A stretch of 64,000 bases of DNA from NCBI GenBank assembly GCA_016713005.1, contig JADJPY010000012.1, positions 635,984-699,983 on the forward strand, in the 5' to 3' direction. Positions 63,085-64,000 of the stretch are shown in pieces. This DNA is from Ramlibacter sp. GTDB lineage: Bacteria; Pseudomonadota; Gammaproteobacteria; Burkholderiales; Burkholderiaceae_C. A program made the position numbers and the translations under genes. Every line of letters begins with the position of its first letter. The first letter of the stretch is position 1. Under the pieces are notes generated by a model. The model was not told the origin of the DNA. It saw nothing but the letters and a program-made list of their open reading frames with translations, and ran no database searches.

Positions 63085-64000
63085 AGGCTACTGAAAGCGC
63101 GGGCACGGCCGCGCACGCAACGCCTGCACAAAGTCTTCAGCGCCGGTGGGCGTCGTGCTATTTGTGCTGTTGATGGCATGGCCAGAACACAAAGAAGGGC
63201 CTGCCCAGGTCTAACTGGGGCCGTGTTCCTGTCCTTCCACATTGATGCTGTATGCCGTGATCGGGATCTCCCGTCGCACCGCGATCCGGAGGATGGGACG
63301 AAATTGGTAGGCCGGCGCATCTCCTGCGATGTCTCGACGGGCGCGGCCACCGCGACCGACTGGATGAGCGCAGCCTTACCTCGTTCATCAACCTGGCTGG
63401 CGGCCTGTATCAATACGGGTTCTCGGCACCGAGAACCACCCCGGCGGAGCTGGCGTACGTACTGCCTGCCAAGGCTGGACGGGGAGACGCCTTTGCCTTG
63501 CCCACACACCCTCCTGCTGATCGCACCGCACCTGCACAAACTCAGCCTGTACACGGTGCCGGATTATTTTGCCGGTGCGCTTCGGCGGGCGCTGGCCGCG
63601 CGCATCGCCGCCGCTGGCTTTACCGTGCTGTGCTCGTTTGACGCGTCTCTTGTTGCGCAGATCATGGTGGCCTGGTGGCATCGCGCCTGACCGACCGTGC
63701 AGTTTGGAAATCCGAAAGAAGCTCCTTCTTGGCAGGTGGGGTGCTGCCGTGCTCACTTCAGGGGGCGTGCGCGCCTCACCTGGACCAAGTGACACAATAC
63801 GTGGTGTTGCTGCTGGCCTTCCCTGATCCCGGTGCTCTGGCTCGCCTACATGCATTTGGGCAACCCGGTGGCACCGGTCGCGTATAGACAGCAGTTTGCA
63901 GAAAATCACTTCGAACTCGAGACGGCGCTGATCGGTCCCAGGAGGTGCAGGTCCGTGCCGAACTACATAAAGTCGCGCCCGGAGCCTACTGAAGCCCTTT
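63085..64000 (+). pseudogene. Sodium:solute symporter (VC_2705/ActP-like), frame-disrupted and cut by the window edge
   Basis: Fragments found in successive frames include TRRLHKVFSA-like residues at the start, ATDWMSAA, LLIAPHLHKLSLYTVPDYFA, RFGGRWPR, SRLT, TQYVVLLLAF and a tail resembling FAENHFELETALIG. They occur in the order expected for SSS-family symporters that import acetate or similar monocarboxylates with Na+. The gene starts at about 63085 and continues beyond 64000. Many one-base indels interrupt it. Substrate is not determinable. Confidence 0.65.

Overview
The window is high-GC (roughly two-thirds G+C) DNA with the gene content and synteny of a betaproteobacterium of the order Burkholderiales, most likely family Comamonadaceae. 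Supporting signs are the surE-pcm-nlpD-rpoS run, an arginine-type EF-P (Arg32) beside its rhamnosyltransferase EarP, a Bug-family solute receptor, a phasin, an RpoD with a long Lys/Ala/Pro-rich N-terminus, and the PpsR/PpsA pair. The genus cannot be fixed from sequence alone.

Layout. 0-9 kb: partial NUDIX hydrolase, AmpE/CbiB-like membrane protein, rsgA-phhB-M48 protease, orn, and dnaG-rpoD. 9-16.5 kb: catabolic and uptake genes (a frameshifted acyl-CoA synthetase, a Bug receptor, a gamma-glutamyltransferase lacking its nucleophile segment, an SDR with a LiuR-like operator, an Fe(III)-binding protein with a Fur box, a phasin with PhaR-like sites). 16.7-24.8 kb: a tightly packed plus-strand series (HDAC-like deacetylase, thioesterase, nitroreductase, ion transporter, hydroxyacid dehydrogenase, rmuC, MFS, nhaA). 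24.8-36.4 kb: LOG protein, DUF3445 protein, efp/earP, uvrC, pgsA, DMT exporter, then a LysR regulator divergent from a haloacetate dehalogenase and a tartrate/D-malate-type dehydrogenase. 36.5-46.7 kb: hupB, tRNA-Val, ppiD, tRNA-His, quinone oxidoreductase, surE-pcm-nlpD-rpoS, a PolB-type exonuclease, rlmD, and a BI-1 protein. 46.9-59.1 kb: iron-related genes (hemP, a di-heme DUF1111 protein, and a fiu-piuC-oxidase-tonB-exbB-exbD cluster). These surround an unusual two-gene unit: a 7TM-DISM/degenerate-GGDEF protein overlapping a CruF-like/MpaB-like fusion protein. 59.3-64 kb: ppsR divergent from ppsA, then a DUF4212 protein and a sodium:solute symporter, all broken by many small indels.

The most striking non-genic structure is a rigid 48-nt repeat. 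It is GCTAY-N7-RTAGC, then exactly 18 nt, then a GGGGGCTGCAGCC-like block usually followed by a T-rich tail. I find twelve copies with no length variation in the core. Eight lie inside genes (rsgA, dnaG, the ion transporter, the DUF3445 gene, earP, pcm, rlmD and the fiu-like receptor), and one forms the terminator between orn and rpoD.

Three Fur boxes with a shared local consensus (around TGMKAATGATTCGYR) connect the fbpA, hemP and fiu-like promoters. Iron limitation would therefore switch on ferric-binding-protein uptake, hemin uptake and catecholate-siderophore uptake together. From about 60.0 kb to the right edge, reading frames break every 50-150 bases although the encoded proteins remain recognisable. 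That looks like poor sequence quality near a contig end rather than gene decay.
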